Shown piece by piece: positions 28,182-35,448 of a stretch of 64,000 bases of DNA. Under the pieces are notes generated by a model. That model had not been told where the DNA came from. It did not search any database and was given only the letters and a program-made list of their open reading frames with translations. A program made the position numbers and the translations under genes. Origin of the DNA: Algoriphagus zhangzhouensis. Its GTDB lineage: Bacteria; Bacteroidota; Bacteroidia; Cytophagales; Cyclobacteriaceae. The stretch is from NCBI RefSeq assembly GCF_900148515.1, contig NZ_FRXN01000003.1:186001-250000 (forward strand). Reading direction: 5' to 3'. Each line of letters opens with the position of its first letter. Positions within the stretch are counted from its first letter, which is position 1.

Positions 28182-28273
28182 TCTGTAGTTTTTTTAATAG
28201 GGTTGGCAAAGCCCGAAGGTAGCTAAAAAAACCACCTCAGATTTGCCGATTATGGAATTCTAGGACATTTAGC

Positions 28274-28978
28274 CTAGACCTGCTCACTCATCACCAATCT
28301 ATAGCGCCAAACCTCTTTTACATCTTCGATATTCACTTCAAAAGGAGGATAAATCGGGTTGGCTGAGCAAAGCAATAGCTGATGATCTGCTTGAATCCGA
28401 TTGTAAGCAATTTTGAATGTCACTCCATCTTGCTCGGTCACGATCACATAACGCTGACCGTCTTTGATTGCCAGCCAATCGTCTACATATTCGCAGATAA
28501 TCCAGGAACCATCCGGGATCGGCAACATGGAATCGCCATCCACCTGAAAGACCCGGTGCTTTTTATCCATCGGCAAAAAAGGCAAAGCAAATCGAGGTAA
28601 TTCTGAAATGAATTCCGGATCAGCAAAACCCGCCAGATAACTGGCCTTGGCCCGTTGGGAAACCACCTCAATCAATTCCCTACCCTCACTATCGACTGTG
28701 GTGGACAGGATTCTCAATTTTCTTCCTCGAAAAAACTGATCCGTCTCCAACAGCTCCCTCAATTTGTATTCAGAATAGGTAGTTAAATCCACTTTGATCA
28801 AGATATCCAGAGAAACAGAAAAATACTCAGCGATCTTCACCATCATATCCAATGGAGGAGTAATAGTCGCTTCATAGCCTGCCAACTTAGAACGACTGAT
28901 TCCCAGCGCCTCCGCCAGACTTTCTTGGGTCAACTTTTTCTTTTTGCGAAGGAATTTGAGGTTGTTATTTAGGGACAT
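28274..28978 (-). CDS. XRE-family regulator with S24 (LexA-like) self-cleavage domain
   Basis: 234 residues. An N-terminal helix-turn-helix (residues 6-62, KLTQESLAEALGISRSKLAG) is joined to a C-terminal S24 peptidase domain. The catalytic pair is Ser150 in VDGDSMLP and Lys189 in GVTFK; a likely cleavage bond is Ala116-Gly117 in YLAGFADP. Such proteins repress DNA-damage genes until RecA filaments trigger self-cleavage. It is divergent from the Y-family polymerase gene at 29919, so control of that gene is a reasonable inference. Confidence 0.9.
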   Translation of the reverse strand: MSLNNNLKFLRKKKKLTQESLAEALGISRSKLAGYEATITPPLDMMVKIAEYFSVSLDILIKVDLTTYSEYKLRELLETDQFFRGRKLRILSTTVDSEGRELIEVVSQRAKASYLAGFADPEFISELPRFALPFLPMDKKHRVFQVDGDSMLPIPDGSWIICEYVDDWLAIKDGQRYVIVTEQDGVTFKIAYNRIQADHQLLLCSANPIYPPFEVNIEDVKEVWRYRLVMSEQV

Positions 28979-29007
28979 ATTAAAATGGAAATACGATAGA
29001 AATAAGA

Positions 29008-29160
29008 GATAGCCCTACGGGCAGATATTAATTAAGATAGCCTAAAGGCAGATATTACTAGCTCGGGAGCGCAGCGATCTTACCTAGGCCTAGCCACATC
29101 TTTATTATTAAAAAGATAGCCCTACGGGCAGGTAGATAAGACAACCTAAAGGCAGATACT
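29008..29160. repeat. left imperfect repeat flanking the four-helix-bundle gene
   Basis: The block is made of short units: GATAGCCCTACGGGCAG at 29008-29024 and again at 29115-29131, CCTAAAGGCAGA at 29041-29052 and 29145-29156, and GCGCAGCGA near 29069. The same units, in the order TACGGGCAGGTAGAT, then CTAAAGGCAGA, then GCGCAGCGA, recur at 29620-29755 on the other side of the gene. AGCCC-TAC-GGGCA can form a small hairpin. Confidence 0.7.
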
Positions 29161-29182
29161 TCAATAGCACATTCAATTTTGT

Positions 29183-29581
29183 TTAAATCTTCTTTTTCGC
29201 ATCGTATGCTATTTTTATTTGCTTATTCAGTTTGATCTGGAGGTTTTTCGATATCGAATAAATCTCCGAGTGCTCTTCTTCTAGGATTATTTTCCTTTCA
29301 AACCCCAAATCAATCCAATGTTCTACACTTTCTGAAAGAGATGCCCTGGCGATATAGTAAAACTTAATCCTATCAAGAAAATGATATCTCGCATACCCTT
29401 CAGCAATATTAGCTCCTACAGAATCTATAGAGCTTATCATTTGATCTCCCCAATTTTTCCGAAGATGATAATCCAATCGCTGATAAATCGACCATGCTTT
29501 TGCAGATAACTGCCTAGACGACTGATAAATCTCAAGCTCCTTCAAGGGTATATATTTTGACTTTGATTCCATACCCAGCAT
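29183..29581 (-). CDS. four-helix-bundle protein (S23 / 23S rRNA intervening-sequence family)
   Basis: 132 residues, all helical. YQSSRQLSAKAWSIYQRLDY, SIDSVGANIAEGYARYHFLD and FYYIARASLSESVEHWIDLG follow the pattern of the S23/IVP family, where the central IxEGxxR/K is typical. Homologues lie in 23S rRNA intervening sequences and share the fold of the Avd accessory protein of diversity-generating retroelements. Their function is not established. A second ATG at 29572 is possible. The gene is bracketed by imperfect direct repeats, as if it moved or spread as a small unit. Confidence 0.88.
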   Translation of the reverse strand: MLGMESKSKYIPLKELEIYQSSRQLSAKAWSIYQRLDYHLRKNWGDQMISSIDSVGANIAEGYARYHFLDRIKFYYIARASLSESVEHWIDLGFERKIILEEEHSEIYSISKNLQIKLNKQIKIAYDAKKKI

Positions 29582-29619
29582 TCATTAAATATCTTTTACT
29601 TCAACTATTTCATCTCCAG

Positions 29620-29755
29620 AGCTATCTTATCTTGGCGAAGCCATGTCTTTGTTTTCATAAAACAGCTCTACGGGCAGGTAGATCAAGATAGTCTAAAGGC
29701 AGACATTACTATCTCGGAAGCGCAGCGACCATATCTTGCGAAGCATATCTTAATA
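29620..29755. repeat. right imperfect repeat flanking the four-helix-bundle gene
   Basis: Shares with the left block the units CTACGGGCAGGTAGAT (about 29668-29683), TCTAAAGGCAGA (29692-29703) and GCGCAGCGA (near 29719). It also contains two similar pieces, ATCTTGGCGAAGCCATGTCTTT near 29630 in part and ATCTTGCGAAGCATATCTT near 29732. The remainder of the 337-bp gap up to 29918 shows no gene; its right end holds the polymerase operator. Confidence 0.65.
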
Positions 29756-29884
29756 GAAATCTTGACAACATCACATCTAAGGAAACATACCATTACTTAA
29801 GTGCATTTCAACTGTATTTCATTTACCCCCTGACAATTCCCGGCTTCACCTTATTCAAATCTAATCATTTTGTTTAAATTATAA

Positions 29885-29910
29885 ACATTAAAATGTTAAA
29901 ATATTTAACA
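29885..29910. promoter_or_regulatory. overlapping palindromes before the second Y-family polymerase gene
   Basis: TGTTAAA (29894-29900) and TTTAACA (29904-29910) form a perfect dyad with a 3-bp spacer, ending eight bases before the ATG. It overlaps a second dyad, AACAT-TAAA-ATGTT, at 29885-29898. A TTTTG at 29868-29872 stands where a Bacteroidota -33 box would lie, so the dyads would cover the -7 region. This fits an operator for the nearby S24 regulator or a LexA-like repressor; the binder is inferred. Confidence 0.55.
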
Positions 29911-29918
29911 AAATAGAG

Positions 29919-31109
29919 ATGGAGACGACGAGAAGTATTGCGCACATGGATCTGGATTCCTTCTTTGTGTCTGTAGAGCGGTTATTTGACAGTCGCCTGG
30001 ATGGAAAACCTATCCTGATCGGAGGTTCCAGCGACCGCGGAGTGGTAGCGTCATGCAGCTATGAAGCCCGTCGTTTTGGCGTTCACTCCGCTATGCCCAT
30101 GCGAGTAGCGCGACAGCTTTGCCCCGAAGCGATAATCGTCCGTGGGGATTTTGAAAAATACAGCCAAAAGTCTCATGAGGTCACCGATATCGTGCGAGAA
30201 TCGGTTCCGCTTTTTGAAAAATCCTCCATCGACGAATTCTACATGGATCTGACAGGAATGGACCGTTTCTTCGGTTGCTTCAAACTAGCTCATGAGCTCC
30301 GACAACGCATCATCAAAGAAACGGGCTTACCAATCTCCCTTGGATTATCCGAAAACAAAACCGTATCCAAAGTCGCTACCGGAGAAGCCAAACCCAATAA
30401 TGAAAGACAGATTCCCTTTGGCCAGGAGAAACCTTTTTTGGCTCCTCTTTCCGTGAGAAAGATCCCCATGATCGGAGAAAAAACTTCTCAGACCCTGTAT
30501 AATATGGGGGTCAAAAAAGTACAGACCCTGCAGCAGATGCCCGCAGAGTTGCTCAAGGCTACCTTTGGAAAGAATGGCAATATGATCTGGGAGAAAGCCA
30601 ATGGAATCGACCGCAACCCCGTTATCCCCTATTCCGAGGCCAAGTCCATTTCTTCTGAAAACACCTTCGAGCAAGATACGATCGATGTAAAAATGCTGGA
30701 AGCCACACTGACCGCCATGTGCGAACAACTGGCTTCCAAGCTTCGTCAAAAGGGACAATTGACAGCATGTGTGACAGTTAAGATCCGCTATTCGGATTTT
30801 GAAACCCATACCATGCAGCAACGGATCCCTTATACTTCGGCAGATCATACTTTGCTTCCCATTGTCAAAGAGCTTTTTCGAAAACTCTACAGTCGACGAT
30901 TGTTGATCCGGCTGATCGGAGTACGCTTCAGTACCTTGGTTTACGGAAATTATCAGATCAACCTATTCGAGGACAGCCAGGAGCAAATCAATCTCTACCA
31001 GGCTCTGGATCGACTCAATGTCAAGTATGGTGACAAAACCGTCTGTCGGGCCGTCGCCATGTCAGTAGGCAGAAGAAGGTTCAATCCTTTTAATGGGATG
31101 GAGACCTAA
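29919..31109 (+). CDS. second Y-family DNA polymerase (DinB/UmuC-like)
   Basis: 396 residues. AHMDLDSFFVSVERLFDSRL (Asp11) and SSIDEFYMDLTGMD carry the catalytic carboxylates, and LGLSENKTVSKVATGEAKP replaces the usual YNKxxAKxAS block. Thumb (KIPMIGEKTSQTLYNMG) and little-finger (SISSENTFEQD) parts are complete. The last 20 residues are basic. It is a different subfamily from dinB at 9054. Its base composition looks richer in G+C than that of its neighbours, which hints at acquisition. Together with the divergent S24 regulator it resembles a umuDC-type mutagenesis cassette. Confidence 0.92.
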   Translation: METTRSIAHMDLDSFFVSVERLFDSRLDGKPILIGGSSDRGVVASCSYEARRFGVHSAMPMRVARQLCPEAIIVRGDFEKYSQKSHEVTDIVRESVPLFEKSSIDEFYMDLTGMDRFFGCFKLAHELRQRIIKETGLPISLGLSENKTVSKVATGEAKPNNERQIPFGQEKPFLAPLSVRKIPMIGEKTSQTLYNMGVKKVQTLQQMPAELLKATFGKNGNMIWEKANGIDRNPVIPYSEAKSISSENTFEQDTIDVKMLEATLTAMCEQLASKLRQKGQLTACVTVKIRYSDFETHTMQQRIPYTSADHTLLPIVKELFRKLYSRRLLIRLIGVRFSTLVYGNYQINLFEDSQEQINLYQALDRLNVKYGDKTVCRAVAMSVGRRRFNPFNGMET

Positions 31110-31949
31110 TTACACCAGCTTGTTTCCTACCCACTCCAAAATATCCTTCAAAACCTCTTCCCTATCAGAATCATTGAGCAACTCATGATAGGCACCAGGA
31201 ATGATTTTAAGGGTTTTGTCTTGAGATTGGGCTTTTTCAAAAAGCAATTCTGATCCTTTCGAATTAGTCAAACGATCTGAAGTACCATGAAAAATGAGAA
31301 GTGGCTGAACAAACTCATTTGCATGACTTTGGATAAACTGCATCATCTGGTAAACCTCATATCCGGTTCGAACTGGAATAGATTTCTGAAAAATCAGAGG
31401 ATCATTTTTATATTTCTCCACTTCCTCAGGAATTCTGGAAACTCCATCAATATCCAACTTCACCGCATTTAATTTGGGAGCTACAGCATTTAAAAATCCA
31501 GATAAAGCAATCAATATTTTTGGAGTCCCTTCAGCTTCTTTGATTGCCGGGGCAGAAAGAACAACACCGGCTACATCAGGCTGATATTTCAAAACATAAG
31601 CGGCTACCAAACCTCCACCCATGCTATGCCCAAACATAAAAAATGGCAAACCAGGGGTGTAATTTTTCACTTTTCCGGCAAGAGTATCAATGTCCTCCAA
31701 ATACCTTTCGTAGGAATCAAAATATGCAGTGGGTTTAGGAAGTGAAGATTTCCCATGTCCTCTCCCGTCGAAAGTAAAAACCGCAACTCCCAAATCTACC
31801 AAGCCCTGAACCAAGCTTTCATATCGTCCACTATGCTCTCCTAATCCATGAACCAATAACAAAGAGGCTCTTGGAGCTTCTGGCATCCATGCTTGAAGGT
31901 AAAGTTTAACACCGTCTGGACTTTTATATTCTGTTTCTAAATGTTTCAT
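31110..31949 (-). CDS. monoacylglycerol lipase-like alpha/beta hydrolase
   Basis: 279 residues from ATG 31949 (MKHLETEYKSPDGVKLYLQA); a TTG at 31979 would add ten residues unlike the family. LLVHGLGEHSGRYE and DGRGHGKS are typical of monoglyceride lipases. The nucleophile Ser is in FGHSMGGGLV, the Asp in FHGTSDRL and the His in GAYHELLND. No signal peptide is seen. Its stop touches the stop of the convergent polymerase gene. Confidence 0.9.
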   Translation of the reverse strand: MKHLETEYKSPDGVKLYLQAWMPEAPRASLLLVHGLGEHSGRYESLVQGLVDLGVAVFTFDGRGHGKSSLPKPTAYFDSYERYLEDIDTLAGKVKNYTPGLPFFMFGHSMGGGLVAAYVLKYQPDVAGVVLSAPAIKEAEGTPKILIALSGFLNAVAPKLNAVKLDIDGVSRIPEEVEKYKNDPLIFQKSIPVRTGYEVYQMMQFIQSHANEFVQPLLIFHGTSDRLTNSKGSELLFEKAQSQDKTLKIIPGAYHELLNDSDREEVLKDILEWVGNKLV

Positions 31950-32130
31950 CCGAAAAATAAAATTTGGAACTCTTGACAAGAATAAGGTAATGAGAATTGT
32001 TTGAATCCGAACAATAAAATTGTTCGATCCAAAAAAACCCGTCCAAATGCGCTCAAACGCAATTTTTGATCAATTTCGAGCCTTTTAGTTGAAACTAAAA
32101 ATAGACCGATAAACAGCTATATTTTCCTGA

Positions 32131-32296
32131 AATCACAAAGAACTGACAGAACAGAACTTAAGACCTCGATCTCCTGTATGTCTTTATTGCAATGTCAATT
32201 GAATTCTTTACTGCTCATACGGAGAGTAAGGCTTTTCTCTTAGTTTAGTTGATCCAGACATTGCATAGGAAGCCCCGAATCGGGGCTTTCTTTTTT
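32131..32296 (+). ncRNA. candidate structured small RNA
   Basis: Within a 428-bp gene-free stretch (31950-32377), TGCAATGTC (32188-32196) pairs perfectly with GACATTGCA (32257-32265). The stem can be extended by U-A and U-G pairs on the outer side. It encloses an internal loop and a smaller hairpin (TTACT 32208-32212 with AGTAA 32225-32229), and ends at a strong terminator. A single long imperfect hairpin with a central bubble recalls 6S RNA, but no conserved sequence was recognised. The 5' end is a guess from a TATATTTT sequence near 32119. The rest of the stretch shows nothing clear. Confidence 0.45.
32270..32296 (+). terminator. intrinsic terminator of the candidate small RNA
   Basis: An 8-bp stem (32270-32277 with 32281-32288, AAGCCCCG/CGGGGCTT) with an AAT loop is followed by a T run. 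No protein gene precedes it on this strand for more than 1 kb, so it must end an RNA transcript that starts in the gap or read-through from the polymerase gene. Confidence 0.88.
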
Positions 32297-32377
32297 ATTA
32301 AAAAAATATATTTATCTGAAAACCAATTGATTAAACCCTAATTTATTCGTATTTTCTAATAATAAACCCTTATAACC

Positions 32378-32821
32378 ATGGAAACTACAAATAGACTGGA
32401 GCACTGGGCAGACACCCATCATCCGAATTGGCTGGATTTTATCAGAATTGCATTGGGAATTTTCATTATGTACAAAGGAGTCTTGTTCATTTCGAATACA
32501 AGCGCCTTACTCAATATCATGAAAAATAGTGACCTCCAATTCGTCAATTTAGCATTAGCTCATTATGTCGCTTTTGCCCATTTGGTAGGAGGTTTTTTAA
32601 TCGCCTTGGGACTAAAAACCCGCTTTGCTATCCTATTCCAACTTCCGATTTTGATTGGAGCAGTTTTCTTTGTCAATATCGATCAAGGATTCCTTTCTGT
32701 ATCCAACAATTTGGAATTTGAACTATCCCTTATTGTCTTGGTTTTGCTTTTGGTCTTCCTTTTCTATGGTTCTGGAAAGGTTTCCATGGATAACTGGTGG
32801 AAAAACCATCCTAATTGGTAA
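32378..32821 (+). CDS. DoxX-like integral membrane protein
   Basis: 147 residues with four transmembrane helices (about 19-37, 60-82, 86-105 and 114-135). The layout DFIRIALGIFIMYKGVLF, then HYVAFAHLVGGFLIALGLKT, fits the DoxX/DoxD family, whose members act in sulfur or respiratory chemistry or have no known role. The start is ATG 32378, preceded by an AT-rich region. A hairpin 90 bp downstream may end its transcript. Confidence 0.8.
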   Translation: METTNRLEHWADTHHPNWLDFIRIALGIFIMYKGVLFISNTSALLNIMKNSDLQFVNLALAHYVAFAHLVGGFLIALGLKTRFAILFQLPILIGAVFFVNIDQGFLSVSNNLEFELSLIVLVLLLVFLFYGSGKVSMDNWWKNHPNW

Positions 32822-32879
32822 AATTTTTCACCTGAAAATCAACCAAATAGACTAATCCACACTTTTTGGAAAAAGAAAA

Positions 32880-32911
32880 TTGTGGACTGAATTGATATTT
32901 AATTACATTTG
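32880..32911 (+). promoter_or_regulatory. Bacteroidota-type promoter before tRNA-Pro
   Basis: TACATTTG at 32904-32911 is an exact match to the -7 consensus TAnnTTTG. A TTG at 32880-32882 lies at the -33 position, about 26 bases away centre to centre. Transcription would begin near 32916, about 45 bases before the tRNA. Confidence 0.6.
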
Positions 32912-32912
32912 C

Positions 32913-32940
32913 AATCCGTTAAGCAAAGGCTTGACGGATT
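32913..32940 (+). terminator. 12-bp hairpin between the DoxX gene and tRNA-Pro
   Basis: AATCCGTTAAGC (32913-32924) pairs along its full length with GCTTGACGGATT (32929-32940), with one G-T pair and an AAAG loop, and is followed by TGTCTTTT. It may end the DoxX transcript. Because it begins at or just before the predicted tRNA transcription start, it may instead be a leader hairpin removed when the tRNA 5' end is processed. Confidence 0.6.
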
Positions 32941-32960
32941 TGTCTTTTAAGATAAAGTTT

Positions 32961-33034
32961 CGGGGTGTAGCGTAGCCCGGTATCGCGCCACATTTGGGAT
33001 GTGGAGGTCGTAGGTTCGAATCCTGCCACCCCGA
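32961..33034 (+). tRNA. tRNA-Pro (anticodon TGG)
   Basis: A 74-nt cloverleaf. The acceptor stem is CGGGGTG with CACCCCG, the anticodon stem CCACA/TGTGG encloses loop TTTGGGA with anticodon TGG (32995-32997), and the T-arm carries GGTTCGAATCC. The discriminator base is A33034. CCA is not encoded. Confidence 0.96.
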
Positions 33035-33112
33035 CTTAAAAATTAAAGGAGGTAAAGGTTCTCCCGATCCACGATTACTATCGGGATGGGACTGCCACCC
33101 AGACTTAAAAAT
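33023..33112 (+). repeat. duplicated 3' tail of tRNA-Pro with a hairpin between the copies
   Basis: The 21 bases at 33023-33043 (CTGCCACCCCGACTTAAAAA plus T or A context) recur at 33092-33112 with one mismatch in the first 19. The copy covers the end of the T-arm, the acceptor strand and the flank. Between them a TCCCGAT/ATCGGGA hairpin occupies 33062-33086. The pattern looks like an attL/attR pair or the remnant of a lost neighbouring tRNA; nothing else mobile remains in the 49 bp between them. Confidence 0.6.
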
Positions 33113-33175
33113 GAGATAAAAGATCTCATCAAAGCTTTCTAAGGAAAGTCTTTCTTAACAGAATTAAAAAATAAT

Positions 33176-33257
33176 GCGGATGTGGCGAAATTGGTAGACG
33201 CACTAGACTTAGGATCTAGCGCCGCGAGGCATGGGGGTTCGAGTCCCTCTATCCGCA
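33176..33257 (+). tRNA. tRNA-Leu (anticodon TAG)
   Basis: An 82-nt class II cloverleaf. The acceptor stem is GCGGATG with TATCCGC (one G-T pair), the anticodon stem CTAGA/TCTAG encloses CTTAGGA with anticodon TAG (33210-33212), a short variable arm follows, and the T-arm has GGTTCGAGTCC. The discriminator is A33257, and CCA is not encoded. Confidence 0.96.
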
Positions 33258-33260
33258 CTG

Positions 33261-33291
33261 AAAGCTTCTCAGATTCTGAGGAGCTTTTTTT
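33261..33291 (+). terminator. intrinsic terminator after tRNA-Leu
   Basis: The stem pairs AAAGCT and CTCAG with CTGAG and AGCTTT (33261-33271 with 33275-33286), with one T-G apposition and an ATT loop, and a T run follows. It reaches the stop codon of the convergent transporter gene. Confidence 0.88.
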
Positions 33292-34387
33292 ATTCCCCCT
33301 CTTCAGACTTTTTCCTGAATAGTTTTCCCCAAAACCCAATCCTGATTTTTCCTGAATTCTCTTCTTTGGGCACTTCGTCACTAAGCAGAAAACCAAAAGC
33401 TTCAAGACCTTCAATCCTTTCAAGGGTAATTTTTAAAACTCCTACCAAAGGGATAAACAGTATCATTCCAGAAACTCCCCAGAGATACCCCCCAAGCAAA
33501 ATTGCCAATATTACCGCCAAAGCATTTACTTTCACTTGTGATCCCACTACCAAAGGTGTAATGATATTATTTTCCAATAATTGAATTCCCCAAAGCACCG
33601 CAAATGTCATCACAGGGTAAACCAAAGAATCTGTAGTTAAAAACACATACAAAATCGCAAAAAGCGAGGAAAGAAATACTCCTGCATAAGGGATCAAGTT
33701 CATGATTGCAATGAAAGCTGCAAAGAGTAAGAAGTACTTTAATCCAATCAAATAGAAATAGACTCCAGCTAAAATCGCAACGATCAATGTCACGCGAACC
33801 ATTCCGCTCAAATAGGATTGAATGATCTTTCCCGAATCCATCACCCAAGCAAGCACCCGGTCTTTATTTTCAGAACTGAATCGAATGAGAAATGCCGCAA
33901 AAAAATCCTTGTAATACATCAACAAGAAAATATATAAGGGAATTATCCCTGCTAATGTCAAGGACTTGCCCGTTGAAAATAGTGTATTGTTTAGGCCATC
34001 TGGAGTCAAATATTTAAGGATTTGTTCACTCCTTAATGGATCAGAAAAATCCCCTCCAACCATACCGCCGACTTCTTCCAGATAATGACTCATTTTCCCC
34101 TGAAGGTTCTCCCCGATTTCAGGAATATCTTTTACCAGTCCTACCATTTGATCGAGCAGGGCATAAAAAACTCCTACCACAATTGCAGTCACTAGAAGGA
34201 TACTCAAAATAATGGCAAGACTTCTTGGGATCTTTCTTTTCTCCAGCCAGACAGCGATCGGATTTAACGCAAATGCAAAAAAAACACCCCATACCAAGGG
34301 CACTAAAATGAAATCCCCCTCACGCATCACTATCGCTCCAAAAACAATAATTATTAGGTAATACGCTATCTTTTGTATCAAGGGCAT
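33290..34387 (-). CDS. AI-2E (PerM) family membrane transporter
   Basis: 365 residues with about seven to eight membrane segments. Two come early (7-45), one near 60-85, a polar stretch covers 85-150, and a dense hydrophobic block lies at 150-330. Late in the block is NLIPYAGVFLSSLFA, the proline-rich signature of the family, followed by LLENNIITPLVVGSQVKVNA. Members export autoinducer-2 or ions or have unknown substrates. The C-terminus is charged. It stands alone. Confidence 0.9.
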   Translation of the reverse strand: MPLIQKIAYYLIIIVFGAIVMREGDFILVPLVWGVFFAFALNPIAVWLEKRKIPRSLAIILSILLVTAIVVGVFYALLDQMVGLVKDIPEIGENLQGKMSHYLEEVGGMVGGDFSDPLRSEQILKYLTPDGLNNTLFSTGKSLTLAGIIPLYIFLLMYYKDFFAAFLIRFSSENKDRVLAWVMDSGKIIQSYLSGMVRVTLIVAILAGVYFYLIGLKYFLLFAAFIAIMNLIPYAGVFLSSLFAILYVFLTTDSLVYPVMTFAVLWGIQLLENNIITPLVVGSQVKVNALAVILAILLGGYLWGVSGMILFIPLVGVLKITLERIEGLEAFGFLLSDEVPKEENSGKIRIGFWGKLFRKKSEEGE

Positions 34388-34509
34388 ATCGTCGGATTTT
34401 TGCTTTGGGAATATACAAATTCCCTCCGACCTAAATCAATTGATTCTTCTCAGGTATTGGATTCAAGATAATTTGTATTTTTCTAGTCTTAAACCCTTCA
34501 ACCTAATCT

Positions 34510-35361
34510 ATGAAAAAGCTAATTCTCTTTCTTTTACTCCTTCCAACTATTGGATTTTCTCAGGCAAAAGTTGACACAATCGAGGTATTCAGCACTGCCA
34601 TGAACAAGTCTCTAAAAGCCGCTGTAACCCTTCCAACTGGCTATGAGTCCTCCAAAGAATCCTATCCAGTTCTCTACTTACTTCATGGAGGCAGTGGTGC
34701 CTTTAGTGACTGGCATCAAAAAGTTACTGAGCCAGGTCTGGTCAATCGTTTGGCAGATCAATATGACTTGATCATTGTTACTCCGGGAGTAGGACCTGCA
34801 AGTTATTATTTTAATAGTCCATTGATGGATTCGGTTAGATACGAGACCTATATGACCAAAGAATTGATTCCATTTATCGACTCGAATTATAAAACACTGG
34901 CACAAAAAGAATCACGAGCGATCACAGGGCTTTCAATGGGAGGTCATGGGTCTATTTATCTTTCTGCAAAACACCCTGAATTATTTGTAGCAGCTGGTAG
35001 CATGAGCGGTGTCATGAACATTGATACCAGAATGTGGAAAGTACCTGAGGGCTTTAGCACCCTTCGAACCAGTCAACAAAAAGAAATGCTGGGCGAGATA
35101 AATTATGATGCTCCGAACTTCAATCCATTTACAGCGGTTTCCTATACTAATCAGATGAAAGAAAATGGAATTGCGCTGATTATTGATTGTGGTGTGGATG
35201 ACTTTCTGATTGCTACCAATCGCCAAATGCACCAGCTTTTGCTAGAAAATGAAACGCCGCATGATTACACCGAAAGACCCGGCGCACACACTTGGGAATA
35301 CTGGACTGAGGCACTTCCTTTTCATCTTTTGTATATAGACAAGTATCTGAAACGAAACTAG
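34510..35361 (+). CDS. secreted esterase D-like alpha/beta hydrolase
   Basis: 283 residues with a signal peptide (MKKLILFLLLLPTIGFSQ). LLHGGSGAFSDWHQ marks the oxyanion region, ITGLSMGGHGS carries the nucleophile Ser, the Asp is in IDCGVDDFL and the His in PGAHTWEYW. Relatives hydrolyse acyl or feruloyl esters or transfer mycolates, so it probably acts on carbohydrate-bound esters in the periplasm. Confidence 0.9.
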   Translation: MKKLILFLLLLPTIGFSQAKVDTIEVFSTAMNKSLKAAVTLPTGYESSKESYPVLYLLHGGSGAFSDWHQKVTEPGLVNRLADQYDLIIVTPGVGPASYYFNSPLMDSVRYETYMTKELIPFIDSNYKTLAQKESRAITGLSMGGHGSIYLSAKHPELFVAAGSMSGVMNIDTRMWKVPEGFSTLRTSQQKEMLGEINYDAPNFNPFTAVSYTNQMKENGIALIIDCGVDDFLIATNRQMHQLLLENETPHDYTERPGAHTWEYWTEALPFHLLYIDKYLKRN

Positions 35362-35448
35362 ATAGCAAACCTTTAAAGTTTCAAATAGCAAAACGCCTTC
35401 GATTTTTCGACTATTTTTTGCTTTTTGCAGACTTTATTTCACCCAAAT

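Noticed and set aside
29008..29160. CRISPR-like array from the repeated GATAGCC...GGCAG units
   Set aside because: The units are few, unequal in spacing and sequence, and there are no spacers of constant length and no cas genes.
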